Shown piece after piece: positions 8,521 through 17,598 of a stretch of 64,000 bases of DNA. The notes under the pieces were generated by a model. That model was not told the DNA's origin. It saw only the letters and a list, made by a program, of their open reading frames with translations, and made no database searches. Position 1 is the stretch's first letter, and each line of letters begins with the position of its first letter. The DNA is from JABCZH01 sp963803775 (GTDB lineage Bacteria; Acidobacteriota; Terriglobia; Terriglobales; Acidobacteriaceae). Location: contig CAWDNS010000003.1 of NCBI GenBank assembly GCA_963803775.1, positions 186,001 through 250,000 on the forward strand, read 5' to 3'. The translations under genes were made by a program, and so were the position numbers.

Positions 8521-9747
8521 GTGCGCGAACCATCGTCTGCCAATTCGGGAATACCCGATCTCGCTATTTGGGATTCGATCCGCAACTGTGCGACTGCCAG
8601 CCTAGCAAGATTGAGCTCCGAGATCGAAGGAGAGATAGCCAGCGATGAAACTATTGCAGGGCTGCGGAAGACGGGCTCACTGCGACTAGCAATGCACGCA
8701 CGAGCACAAGAATGGATGCGGAGAGCATATCGGTGCTGCCTCAAGTGTTGGGAGGAGTGTCAGGAACAGGAGACACCTGAGTTCGTGCTCGCAGTGTCGA
8801 TTTATGCCCTTTCGCCATTTTATTGGAAAGAGATGCTCAAGCTTCTCAGACTGGCGGCAGGCGTCAGCCGGGAAACTCTCAATTGCTTAGAGGCGGGGAG
8901 GAGTAGCCTGCGAGCGGATCATACTGCTCTTAGCGATGCGGCGGAAGTGTGGAAGGAAATGCTCGGGACGTGGCAAACGGCTTTGCCCGTCTTTGAAAGC
9001 CTTCAGGGTGGACTCAGCCCCGTTGAAGCGTCCAGTTCCTCTTCGAGCGTCAGGCCTCTCCCGAAGGCGCCATCGCCACCGACCCAGCTGAGCGGAACCG
9101 GAGGCTGGAGCCCGCCAAAACCGAAGCCAGCGGAAGTGCCAACGGAATTCCCGCCTAGTTTCCCGCCTAGCCTTGTGCTAAGGACGAAAATTATAGTTGC
9201 GGAGTGTGTTAGAGATTGCCCAGACCGGTCGGATCTAGAACGTCTGTGTAGGGAGATCGTTTCCAAGTGCACTGATTTGCTATGCACGGCTGTTAGACAA
9301 GGAACCCTGAAAGCACACTCAGCTCCGGACCAGATTAACGAATTGTTGCAGTTCGTGCGTGTGGCAAACTGTGAAAGCGATAATGACCGATACCGAGTCG
9401 AGAAGATAGTCATTAATTCGGCTGAATGGTTGGCTATGCTGACGCGCCTAGCGGAGTGTGAAAACGAAGAGCAACCGGACCCCGGCAAGGTAGCACGCAA
9501 GTCTGACGATGCGGACCACCCTAGGAGACGGATTGAGGCGTTCATTCAGAAGCTAGCCGACAATGGATACCAAATTACCAAGAAAGACATCTGGCAAGTA
9601 GCAGGGTACACTGAGCCAACGGAGTTTGAGAGATTTCAGCGCGGCGATGAACGCACAACGAAAGCCTGCGAAAGGAATTTCATGCGAGTACTCAATATGA
9701 GCCCCGAAAGTTTTGTGGCTGTGTTGAAAAAAGTCGCCTCCCGTTAG
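8521..9747 (+). CDS. Hypothetical protein with C-terminal HTH-like region
   Basis: 408 residues from a GTG start. The protein is largely helical. It has a Ser/Pro-rich linker around residues 175-220 that splits it into two helical halves. The last 75 residues (IEAFIQKLADNGYQITKKDI onward, with a tail like a small DNA-binding domain) suggest a helix-turn-helix. I do not recognise the family. It precedes the excisionase/integrase genes on the same strand, with the TTTCCCCGCN repeat array between them. The start is uncertain because no ribosome binding site is clear. Confidence 0.5.
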   Translation: MREPSSANSGIPDLAIWDSIRNCATASLARLSSEIEGEIASDETIAGLRKTGSLRLAMHARAQEWMRRAYRCCLKCWEECQEQETPEFVLAVSIYALSPFYWKEMLKLLRLAAGVSRETLNCLEAGRSSLRADHTALSDAAEVWKEMLGTWQTALPVFESLQGGLSPVEASSSSSSVRPLPKAPSPPTQLSGTGGWSPPKPKPAEVPTEFPPSFPPSLVLRTKIIVAECVRDCPDRSDLERLCREIVSKCTDLLCTAVRQGTLKAHSAPDQINELLQFVRVANCESDNDRYRVEKIVINSAEWLAMLTRLAECENEEQPDPGKVARKSDDADHPRRRIEAFIQKLADNGYQITKKDIWQVAGYTEPTEFERFQRGDERTTKACERNFMRVLNMSPESFVAVLKKVASR

Positions 9748-9760
9748 CTTTTACATACAT

Positions 9761-9790
9761 TTTCCCCGCACTTCCCCGCGTTTCCCCGCC
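9761..9790. repeat. Three tandem 10-bp TTTCCCCGCN repeats
   Basis: Three adjacent 10-base units with consensus (T/C)TTCCCCGCN at 9761, 9771 and 9781, in the gap before the excisionase-like gene. The 10-bp spacing places all copies on one face of the helix, as in iteron-like or cooperative protein-binding sites. A role as operator or recombination accessory site for the integration module is inferred from position. Confidence 0.6.
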
Positions 9791-9907
9791 TAGCATCCCC
9801 TGATACGGGACAGCCTAACCTAAGTTTCGAGGCACACTCCCGATGACAGGAGCACTCGCGCTGAAGACAAAGCATGTACAGAGGGTAGAGCAATTGCGAG
9901 ATCTCCA

Positions 9908-10375
9908 ATGAGGAGGGGCCAGCCGAATCACCGCCTAGTGAAGAAGAACCGCAGCTACACAGTCCATGAAATTGCCTTTCTACTTGGGGTACACAGAAAC
10001 ACCGTTAGGGAATGGGTGAAGCGGGGCCTTCCTACAATCGCGGGCAGACCGGTGCTAATGCTAGGAGGCGAAATTGTCGAGTTTCTGCGAGCGCGTCGAG
10101 TCAAAAACCGTCGCCCCTGTGGATCCGATCAAATGTACTGCTTTAGATGTAGGGCTCCCCGGCTTCCTGCTGAGGGGATGGTGGATTTCACACCGATAAA
10201 CGGAAAAGTGGCAAATCTGATGGCGATTTGTCCGATTTGTGAAACAGTCATGCACCGCTGTGTGCCCGCAGCAAAAATCGGCGATTTAAGGGGATTCAGA
10301 GAGGTCAGATCTTCGCAAGCACCGCAACGCCTAAACGAGACAACTGACCCTAGTCTGAACAGTGACTTGGGATAG
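9908..10375 (+). CDS. Excisionase/MerR-like HTH protein with zinc ribbon
   Basis: 155 residues. Residues 15-60 form a helix-turn-helix of the excisionase/MerR type (YTVHEIAFLLGVHRNTVREW). This is followed by C-x2-C and, about 45 residues on, CPIC-x4-HRC, a four-cysteine zinc ribbon. It ends 12 bases before the tyrosine recombinase gene, so the two are probably co-transcribed. A small HTH protein beside a recombinase usually directs excision or represses the operon. The zinc ribbon fusion is less usual. The exact role is inferred from the neighbour. Confidence 0.7.
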   Translation: MRRGQPNHRLVKKNRSYTVHEIAFLLGVHRNTVREWVKRGLPTIAGRPVLMLGGEIVEFLRARRVKNRRPCGSDQMYCFRCRAPRLPAEGMVDFTPINGKVANLMAICPICETVMHRCVPAAKIGDLRGFREVRSSQAPQRLNETTDPSLNSDLG

Positions 10376-10387
10376 GAGCTAAACCTA

Positions 10388-11488
10388 ATGATGAAGCACA
10401 ATCCCAGGAATGAACGGATCAAGCGGAAATACCTTTCGTATCTCTCGGATGCAAAGCGACAGAGCATACCCAGTGTTGATGCGGCTGCAAAAGCACTGGC
10501 GCGATTTGAGATTTATAGCAATTTCCGGGATTTCGGCGCGTTTCATCACGAACAGGCGATTCACTTCAAGAAGGATCTGGCTCAGAAGCGGGCCGAGCGC
10601 TCGGGCAAGCAGTTAAGCAAGGCCACGATTCATAGTACTTGCACCCAATTGAAGCGCTTTTTCCAGTGGCTGGCTCAGCAACCCGGTTACAAATCGCGTC
10701 TGCAATATACCGATGCCGATTACTTCAACGTGTCGGAGAAGGAGCTTCGGGTGGCAACTGCCCACCGAGAGCAGAGAGCCCCGACTATCGAGCAGATTAG
10801 GCACGTAATCTCTTCGATGCCGACGGCCACGGACCTGGAGAAACGTAACCGAGCGGTCATCGCTTTCACGCTCCTGACCGGTGCACGGGACAGTGCGATC
10901 GCTTCACTGAAGCTCAAGCACGTTGACCTGATCGCGAATCGGGTCTATCAGGACGCACGAGAGGTTAAAACGAAGTCTAGCAAGACGTTTGTAAGCTATT
11001 TTTTCCCAGTGGGCGACGAGATCCGTGCAATTATTGCGGAATACGTTCGTCACCTTCGTGAAAACTTGCTCTGGGGTAATGAAGATCCGATCTTCCCATC
11101 TACTCGTGTAGAGGTTGGCCGCAATCGTCAATTTCAAGCCACCGGTTTAAGCCGGACCCCCTGGCACAATGCCTCGCCAATCCGAACGATCTTTCGACAA
11201 GCATTTCATGGGGCTGGCGTGCCCTACTTTAATCCGCACAGCTTCAGAAACACCCTGGTTCAGCTCGCTGAAAAAGTTTGCAGGACACCCGAGGAGTTTA
11301 AGGCTTGGAGTCAGAATCTCGGACATGAAAAGGCCCTGACCACTTTCCTGAGCTATGGCGAGGTTGGATCCTTGCGCCAGGGAGAGATCCTTGCGGCTCT
11401 CGGTGTGCCGCGACCATTGTTTACTATACCGTTCGACGAACTCGCCGACGCTATCGCGAAGAGGTTGGGGAGTCGGTCAAATTCGTGA
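10388..11488 (+). CDS. Tyrosine site-specific recombinase (integrase)
   Basis: 366 residues. The N-terminal SAM-like core-binding domain spans about residues 10-115 and the catalytic domain 125-345. The catalytic set is visible: R167 in TGARDSA, a lysine near 194-199, H284 and R287 in HSFRNTL, H313 in LGHEKAL, and the nucleophile Y323 in FLSYGEV. It follows the HTH/zinc-ribbon gene in a likely two-gene operon. It is clearly different from the second integrase at 12207, so at least two integration systems have met here. Its attachment site is not identified. Confidence 0.88.
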   Translation: MMKHNPRNERIKRKYLSYLSDAKRQSIPSVDAAAKALARFEIYSNFRDFGAFHHEQAIHFKKDLAQKRAERSGKQLSKATIHSTCTQLKRFFQWLAQQPGYKSRLQYTDADYFNVSEKELRVATAHREQRAPTIEQIRHVISSMPTATDLEKRNRAVIAFTLLTGARDSAIASLKLKHVDLIANRVYQDAREVKTKSSKTFVSYFFPVGDEIRAIIAEYVRHLRENLLWGNEDPIFPSTRVEVGRNRQFQATGLSRTPWHNASPIRTIFRQAFHGAGVPYFNPHSFRNTLVQLAEKVCRTPEEFKAWSQNLGHEKALTTFLSYGEVGSLRQGEILAALGVPRPLFTIPFDELADAIAKRLGSRSNS

Positions 11489-11632
11489 AGCCGAAAAGAG
11501 AAGTAACAACGTGGAGTTAGCCGCAAGTCACTCTCGAATTTGGCCCACGCGTCCAAGAGGATTCGGATTCTAGGTCTAAAAGGAACATCAGGATGTCAAC
11601 CAAAAGGGCCGCGGTAACTCATTGTTTTGTAG

Positions 11633-12007
11633 TTGGATAGAAGGTGTGTCCGTGAATTGTCCGTTAACTTGTTGAGGTCCGAAACATTGCGAAAAGAGCT
11701 CGAATCAACATTGACGGCCGCGCGTACAATCTCCCAAGAGGAGCTCCCACGGCTGCTTGGCGATTTGGAAGAGATTCGCGCAACAGCTCTGGCGCGCCTG
11801 ACATCACCCGCGCAGGAGTCGCCGCTGCCGGATTCACTCCTCGGCGTCGAGGAAGCAGCTAGCCGTTTGGGCGTCTCCCCGCATTACCTATACCGCAATC
11901 ATCCTGGCTTCCCCTTTACTCGCCGAATCGGGCGGTCGCTCCGGTTTTCGTCCCTTGGAATTGAACAATACATTCGACGCAGAAGCGTCTTGACGCCCAC
12001 CCGCTAA
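11633..12007 (+). CDS. Small excisionase-like HTH protein
   Basis: About 124 residues if it starts at the TTG at 11633; several later TTG codons are possible and no binding site settles the choice. The N-terminal half is helical. Residues 68-115 (LLGVEEAASRLGVSPHYLYR followed by FTRRIGRSLRFS) match the winged HTH of the excisionase/MerR class (HTH_17). Its stop overlaps the ATG of the next gene (TAATG), and the integrase follows, so the three genes form one operon. The likely job is directionality factor for that integrase. Confidence 0.65.
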   Translation: MDRRCVRELSVNLLRSETLRKELESTLTAARTISQEELPRLLGDLEEIRATALARLTSPAQESPLPDSLLGVEEAASRLGVSPHYLYRNHPGFPFTRRIGRSLRFSSLGIEQYIRRRSVLTPTR

Positions 12008-12210
12008 TGTGTGATCCTTCTAAGCCGAAGCAGAAAGGACGAGCGATGGCTGGGAAGAAGAAACCAAGCGAGCCCCTTGCGAGGGCGACAATGCGCCTTC
12101 CCCAGTCTCTCTGGGATGCGGTTCAGCATCGGGCGATTGATGAACATATAACGCTTTCGGAGCTTGTTGCGAGGGCACTGACACAGTATCTGAAGGGAGG
12201 TCGGGGATGA
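12007..12210 (+). CDS. Ribbon-helix-helix DNA-binding protein
   Basis: 67 residues, or 54 if translation starts at the ATG at 12046, which has AAAGGA about nine bases upstream; the ATG at 12007 overlaps the previous stop instead. The ATMRLPQSLWDAVQHRAIDE stretch followed by TLSELVARALTQYL is a ribbon-helix-helix core. The stop overlaps the start of the integrase gene (ATGA). Such proteins are usually repressors; here it probably controls the integrase operon. Confidence 0.7.
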   Translation: MCDPSKPKQKGRAMAGKKKPSEPLARATMRLPQSLWDAVQHRAIDEHITLSELVARALTQYLKGGRG

Positions 12211-13274
12211 GAGGCGATGGAAGAACATTCAAGCGCGGAGAAAAATGGTGGGTCGCGTTCTATGTTGATGGGCGCGAGCAACGTGAATCTGCAAAGACGA
12301 AAGACGAAGCGGCGGCACAGAAGTACCTGCGCAGAAAACTGAAGGAGGTTCACGCCCACGAGCTTGACCCTGCCAAACCGTTCCTCTCCCAACACGACCG
12401 CAAACGGACCGTCGCCGACGTAATGGATGCGCTCAAGGCTGACTTCGAGATTCGGGGGAAGTGGAATCCCCAGGCTCGCAGTAACGTGCAGCACGTGCGT
12501 TCAGCCTTCGGCAACATCCGGGCCACGGCTCTTACCGCCGAGCAGGTTGACAATTACATTCAGAGGCGACTTTCCGGCGGAGCGGCAAAGGCCAGCATCA
12601 ACCGCGTGACCCAATTGTTGAAGCAAGCCTACCGACTAACGGAGCTGCCTGCTCCGAGAATTCGCAGGCTCGACGAGACCGACAATGTGCGGCGGGGCTT
12701 TTTCACAGAGTTAGAACTACGCCGCGTCATGGCGAATCTACCTCGCGAGTTGACCGATGTCACGCTCTTTGCGTGGCTCACTGGGATGCGTAAGGGTGAA
12801 ATTGCATCACTGCGCTGGGAGGACTTCGACGGTGACTGCATCCGACTCAGGGCCGAGGATGCCAAGAACGGTACAGCACGACTCATCCCCCTTGAAGGCG
12901 AGTTGGTTGAACTGATTGAACGTCGCAAGACCGCGAGGCCGTTTAAAACCAAGGGTGTGGCGATGATGTCAGCGCTGATCTTCCATCGAGCCGGAGATCC
13001 GATCCGCGAGTTTCGTAAGAGTTGGGCAACCGCTTGCCGTCTTGCGGGAGTTCGGCGCCTTTTTCATGACCTGAGAAGGAGCGCCTGCCGGAACATGGTC
13101 GCCGCTGGAGTAGCCCAAGTGACAGCGATGCAACTCTCCGGGCACAAGACCGACTCGATGTTCCGTCGCTATGCCATCGTTGCCGAAAATGACATGCGTG
13201 CGGCATTGCGGATGACGCAAAATCACCTGGCGGCTGTCAGAAAGAATCTGGTCTCAACGCCGACTGTGAACTGA
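12207..13274 (+). CDS. Tyrosine recombinase (phage-type integrase), probably tRNA-Pro specific
   Basis: 355 residues. The N-terminal Arm/SAM-like DNA-binding region (residues 8-150) is followed by a catalytic domain with R185 (TGMRKGE), K210, H277 and R280 (FHDLRRS), H303 (LSGHKTD) and Y312 (FRRYAIV). All catalytic residues are present. The gene starts inside the stop codon of the ribbon-helix-helix gene. It ends only 51 bases before the left 58-bp direct repeat, which contains the 3' half of tRNA-Pro. An integrase gene next to such a repeat is the usual layout, so this enzyme is the best candidate for using that site. Confidence 0.9.
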   Translation: MRGDGRTFKRGEKWWVAFYVDGREQRESAKTKDEAAAQKYLRRKLKEVHAHELDPAKPFLSQHDRKRTVADVMDALKADFEIRGKWNPQARSNVQHVRSAFGNIRATALTAEQVDNYIQRRLSGGAAKASINRVTQLLKQAYRLTELPAPRIRRLDETDNVRRGFFTELELRRVMANLPRELTDVTLFAWLTGMRKGEIASLRWEDFDGDCIRLRAEDAKNGTARLIPLEGELVELIERRKTARPFKTKGVAMMSALIFHRAGDPIREFRKSWATACRLAGVRRLFHDLRRSACRNMVAAGVAQVTAMQLSGHKTDSMFRRYAIVAENDMRAALRMTQNHLAAVRKNLVSTPTVN

Positions 13275-13325
13275 GCGGGGATGGAAGTGCAAATGGCCTG
13301 GAAACGGTTTGGCGGGTCAAAAATG

Positions 13326-13383
<58 letters not shown>

Positions 13384-13777
13384 GACTGTTTGATTGTGAT
13401 GCCGTGATTTCAGTAGCTTGCAAGTGCTTGGTGATGAACGTGTTGGCACCCGTCTATTGACAGCTGTTGAAGTCTGATGTTTCCGGATGCTTTGACGGCC
13501 TCAAAATCGCCTACAGCCAGGTTCGGTCCTCAGAGTGCTTCGTCGAAATCGTGGTTCTAAGTCGCAATATTAGGCGCGTGGGTTCTAATGCTTCTTGCGT
13601 ACTTTATGACCAAGTCGCATTCGTTAGTCGAATCATCCAGCATAACGGAAATCAGATACAGCAGCATCCCTGCGGCGACGGCAAAGACACCTTAAATTTT
13701 ATTGCCCAGACATCTTCACGAAGGGTTTGAACCGCAACAGGATCGAATTGCTAGGTACAGCCGAACGAAAAATGAAG
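13384..13777. other. Gene-poor stretch right of the left att repeat
   Basis: About 390 bases with no coding sequence I can support, no hairpin terminator and no clear repeat. A frame of 87 codons exists on the plus strand but has no binding site and no recognisable protein features. Confidence 0.5.
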
Positions 13778-15109
13778 TCAGTGTTTCTCGTCGTGCAAAG
13801 AACGCAAGGTGGATTGCCCTGTCTTACCCTTCGGTGCCTGCTGTACTATCTCAAAGACTACACCTTGGTTGTTGTCGCCGCCCTGCTCCGCCGTTCCATA
13901 GAGATTGCCGGCTGCGTCCGAGATGATGCTTGCGACCGGACTAGCGCCGTCCGTGCAGTTGGGCTCGGAGCAGAAGTTGTACAGTACTAATTCTTCCTGC
14001 GGAGCAGTGACCTTGAAAACCGTCCCACCATTCGTCGTCCCACCGAGTCTGGTGGTAGCGTAGAGAGTCGCATGCTTGGAATCCACCAGTACGCCGGCGT
14101 AAGGTTCGCTCCCATTGGCACCGGTGAAGAAAAACGATCCAATTTTCCCGTTCTTCGCTTGTATCCTGAACACCCCGCCGGCATTGTCCGGCCCGCCACC
14201 GGAGAAGGTGCCATAAAGGTTTCCCAAAGTATCGAAGCTTACGCCTCCCAGCGGACCCGCACCGTCTCCCCCTTGATGGAAGGAATGGAGTATTGTCTCG
14301 GTCCATCCGTTATCGCCTGGCGAAAGTTTGAACACTACCCCTGTTCCATGCACGTTATTCGTGCCTCCCAATTCCGTCGTCCCATAAAGAGCGCCTGCCT
14401 TGTCGAAGCTTACGCCGGCCTGGGGCTCTGCACCATCTGGACAAACTCCAGCCTGTCCGAGCGAGCAGAAGTTGTAAAGAACAGTCTCGGTCCAACCATT
14501 CGTGCCCTGGGATAACTCGAAGACGGTTCCATAACCGTTCGCTCCGCCACTCTCGGTTGTGCTGTACAGGCTCCCTGACGCAGGGGTTAGCTGGCCGAGC
14601 GGGTAGTTCCCATCAAGACAACCGCCGTTCACGATGTTCTCGCAGAAGCTGTATAACACATTCTCGGTCCAGGATCCGCCCTGAGAAGATGGCGACAATT
14701 CAAAGACCGTTCCGCAACCAGTCGAAGCCCGTGGGCAGACTATCGCGCCGCCGTTGACCGTTGTACCAAATAAATTTCCTTGAGCGTCGAAGATGAGACC
14801 GGCTTGAGGATAGGCTCCATCTTCGCACAGCCTGTTGACGTATTTCGTGCAGAAGCTGTAGATAATGGTATTCGTCCAACTGCCGTCTTGGTTCGGTGAG
14901 AGCATGAATACGGTCCCGCTCCCGGCACTCCCGCCTGCATACGTAGTCCCGTAAAGGTTTCCGGCCTTGTCGAAGACGAGATTGCTCCTAGGCGAAGCCC
15001 CGTCAGTGGGAGCGCCGGTGAAGGTCCACAGAACTTTATATTGTGATTGGGCCAGCACGAAGCTGCAGGCCAAAAGAACAAGCGCCACAGAAAGAGTAGC
15101 TTTTCTCAT
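13778..15109 (-). CDS. Secreted choice-of-anchor tandem-repeat protein
   Basis: 443 residues. A signal peptide (basic MRKA, hydrophobic core, cleavage after LAQ) precedes about eight tandem units of roughly 45 residues with the pattern 'G..P.agl.fD.aGnLYGTT..GG...GtvF.lsp'. This pattern defines the TIGR03803 'choice-of-anchor tandem repeat' family abundant in Acidobacteria, expected to fold as a beta-propeller-like extracellular protein. GAGGT upstream of the ATG at 15107-15109 supports the start. It is the last of three large secreted protein genes on this strand. The ligand or role is unknown. Confidence 0.8.
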   Translation of the reverse strand: MRKATLSVALVLLACSFVLAQSQYKVLWTFTGAPTDGASPRSNLVFDKAGNLYGTTYAGGSAGSGTVFMLSPNQDGSWTNTIIYSFCTKYVNRLCEDGAYPQAGLIFDAQGNLFGTTVNGGAIVCPRASTGCGTVFELSPSSQGGSWTENVLYSFCENIVNGGCLDGNYPLGQLTPASGSLYSTTESGGANGYGTVFELSQGTNGWTETVLYNFCSLGQAGVCPDGAEPQAGVSFDKAGALYGTTELGGTNNVHGTGVVFKLSPGDNGWTETILHSFHQGGDGAGPLGGVSFDTLGNLYGTFSGGGPDNAGGVFRIQAKNGKIGSFFFTGANGSEPYAGVLVDSKHATLYATTRLGGTTNGGTVFKVTAPQEELVLYNFCSEPNCTDGASPVASIISDAAGNLYGTAEQGGDNNQGVVFEIVQQAPKGKTGQSTLRSLHDEKH

Positions 15110-15272
15110 AACTTACCTCGAATACAGCCACGCTATTATAAGGTGGTTGTTATGAAGCCGTCTAGGAGTCGAAAGTCCTGTCTGACAAGGTTCTCTCGAC
15201 TGGCAAACAGCGAGACAAATCAAGGGTCGGTGCGACTCACCAAGCTACATAACCAGCGAAAAATGCTGGTGA

Positions 15273-17363
15273 TTAGAACTGGGTTCCGTTCACCAATATA
15301 CTGTTGCCTGTACGAACGCTGGTTGCCGCCGGCTGGCCTATCAGAGCGTCGCTTAGCGTGCCTAAGTAACCGGGATCGCCCCCGAGCAAGGCCCAGTTCG
15401 CACACCCTTGCGGAGTGCCCCCCGGGGAAACCCAGTCGGTGGTGGTTTGCGGAGGGAAAACAGCGTCTGCCCCGAATGCATAGTCGAGACTGCATTCCCA
15501 AACCTCAATGAAGTTTGAGCCATGTTGCAACGCAAACGCCAATGCAATGGGCCAATAGTCGGGGCCGTAAACATTTCCCCCTAGGCATGCGGAGGAGCAA
15601 GAAGCGCCCGATGGGGGAGTAAATGTTAGCCCATAGTATAGGCTGGTGGGCGGGTTATAGACAGGACATGGAGGTTGGGGGGATGGACCACCACATGTGA
15701 CCTGCCAAATACCGTTCAGCGCATTGTTTGAGTTGCCGGAAACATAGATCAGCTGACCGCCAAATGGAGTACAGTCATTGGTACAGTTGATCGTTGCGAC
15801 TCCGGAGATTATAGTAACCCCCCCGACCGGAGCGATGGCGTATCCCTCGGCATAATACTTAGTGCCGGGAGCGCTCATCTGGAGGTGGTGAACAGGTGCA
15901 GAGTAGGTTTGGAAGTTGTGCGCCCAATCCTCTCGCGTGGTGGGAAACACTTGTGCTAGGTAGGCTTGGGTGTCTCCTATGTTTACCGATTCCATCCCGA
16001 AGCCCACGCCGTTTGTAGATGCGATGGCGGCCTCGCTATCGGCGTAGGCGGTGTTGCTATTACCAGGAGGCCCGGTATGGGAGGAGATATCGAACGGAAA
16101 ACTTGCACCGAGGCCCTTGAGGAAAGTAAGCATCGATGCTATGTAGCCAGGCGTGCCCCGCAGAGCAGAATTGTTGGCTAGAGGGGACCATTGAGAAAGA
16201 TAGCCATTGTCCCAGTAATCGTTTGGATCTCCCGTCACTAATGTCGTGAATTGTCCGGTCGGTCCGGGCCAGATGGCATTTAAGTTAGGGGGCTGTTGCG
16301 TATATTGCCCTGCGTTGTACCATCCGGGAATCGTGTTATCAGGAGCGGTGGTACAACCGGCAGGAGAACAGGTTGGCATCGCGGTAGTACTACTCGACAT
16401 GCCGGCCCCGGTAGCGACGTATTGAGTATTTCCCGAATTGACTATGTACCCCGCCGGAAATTGTTTATGGGCTGCCCAGGTGTCTTGCTGGAGATTGCTA
16501 CTCGACGTGCACGCTGGCAGATTTTCGTCAGCGTTCGCCATGCCTACTCGCACGTACGCAATATAGGGGGCAATTTGTTTTCCATATGGTGACCCGGTAA
16601 CTGAGTTGTAGTGATGGGCCAGTGCTGCAAGAAAGTCTTGATAAGCTACCAGGAAGGGTGGCTCGTACAGGATCGGAAACCCAGAAACGTCCGTGATTGG
16701 GGAACATGGATTACACGAATAGTTGCCATTAGGGAAACAAGCTGTTGCGTTCCAAATTACATAGTCGGTGGAGGTAAGAGGACCTGTGGTTTGCGCCTGT
16801 GCGGGACACCCAGTCCCTGAACCGGTATCACCCGGCCAACTCTTACAAACCACCACATCTTGCGGATTACAACCTGAAGGGCAGATAGGGCTTGGGACGT
16901 TGCTGGCCCACGTCGGAGTAAACACGTACTTCGGAGTAAAGTTGGCATTGTTTGTCATTTGATCATTGGTTGGCTGGAGTATGAGCACAATTTTCTTGTT
17001 GGCGAATGACGTTACAGAGTTGCTGATATAGTTCAGCAATGCTTGGTCGAGATTGCACCAGAAGTAATGGGTGAAATCGTTAAGGTGGGGGGGGCAGTTG
17101 CCGTCTGTGTTTGATTCTTGGCATGGTGCCATCGTTGTGCTGCAGTCGTCGATACTCGCCCAAAGCACCTGTGTACCGATGCCCGACAAGAAGGGCAGTT
17201 CATAGTGAACAAAGTTGTTGAAATATCCAAGGTCTGTTGAATCACAGCTGGCGAGAGGCGTCGTGCACAATGGCGCCTGTTTCGTGACGACCAAAGGTGC
17301 ACGCTGCGCTGCTGCCACTTCAACGACAACGCCAAGGAGTAGTACTATCATCAATCTGTGCAT
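15273..17363 (-). CDS. Large secreted protein, possible glycoside-hydrolase-like barrel
   Basis: 696 residues with a signal peptide (MHRLMIVLLLGVVVEVAAAQ). GAGGAG lies just upstream of the start at 17361-17363. The mature protein is rich in Cys, Asn, Thr and aromatic residues. Segments such as FLSGIGTQVLWASIDD, HYFWCNLDQALLNYI and the late FIEVWECSLDYAFG look like strands and helices of a TIM barrel with a candidate catalytic glutamate, as in glycoside hydrolases. No family-defining motif is complete enough to name. It lies between two other secreted repeat proteins on the same strand, suggesting a surface-related gene set. Confidence 0.6.
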   Translation of the reverse strand: MHRLMIVLLLGVVVEVAAAQRAPLVVTKQAPLCTTPLASCDSTDLGYFNNFVHYELPFLSGIGTQVLWASIDDCSTTMAPCQESNTDGNCPPHLNDFTHYFWCNLDQALLNYISNSVTSFANKKIVLILQPTNDQMTNNANFTPKYVFTPTWASNVPSPICPSGCNPQDVVVCKSWPGDTGSGTGCPAQAQTTGPLTSTDYVIWNATACFPNGNYSCNPCSPITDVSGFPILYEPPFLVAYQDFLAALAHHYNSVTGSPYGKQIAPYIAYVRVGMANADENLPACTSSSNLQQDTWAAHKQFPAGYIVNSGNTQYVATGAGMSSSTTAMPTCSPAGCTTAPDNTIPGWYNAGQYTQQPPNLNAIWPGPTGQFTTLVTGDPNDYWDNGYLSQWSPLANNSALRGTPGYIASMLTFLKGLGASFPFDISSHTGPPGNSNTAYADSEAAIASTNGVGFGMESVNIGDTQAYLAQVFPTTREDWAHNFQTYSAPVHHLQMSAPGTKYYAEGYAIAPVGGVTIISGVATINCTNDCTPFGGQLIYVSGNSNNALNGIWQVTCGGPSPQPPCPVYNPPTSLYYGLTFTPPSGASCSSACLGGNVYGPDYWPIALAFALQHGSNFIEVWECSLDYAFGADAVFPPQTTTDWVSPGGTPQGCANWALLGGDPGYLGTLSDALIGQPAATSVRTGNSILVNGTQF

Positions 17364-17598
17364 TGCAGTTCAACTCCTCGCTTAGAATGATTCCATGTTT
17401 TGCCACTTCCTTCCTGATCGGCTGCATCAGACGACTCGAAGACCTCTAAAGCAACCGGCCAAGCCGTTCACCTGATATCCTTCGTACGACGCGTACCCTA
17501 TCCGTCGGAGCTTCCCACTTCACATCAGCCGCGTCGCCGCCCGCAGCGATTTTGCTCAATATGGACGAGGTGTCGTCAAACTCGCCTGGGGGTTGGGG

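Noticed and set aside
13467..13730. 87-codon plus-strand frame near the left att repeat
   Set aside because: No binding site, no recognisable domain, and no supporting neighbour.
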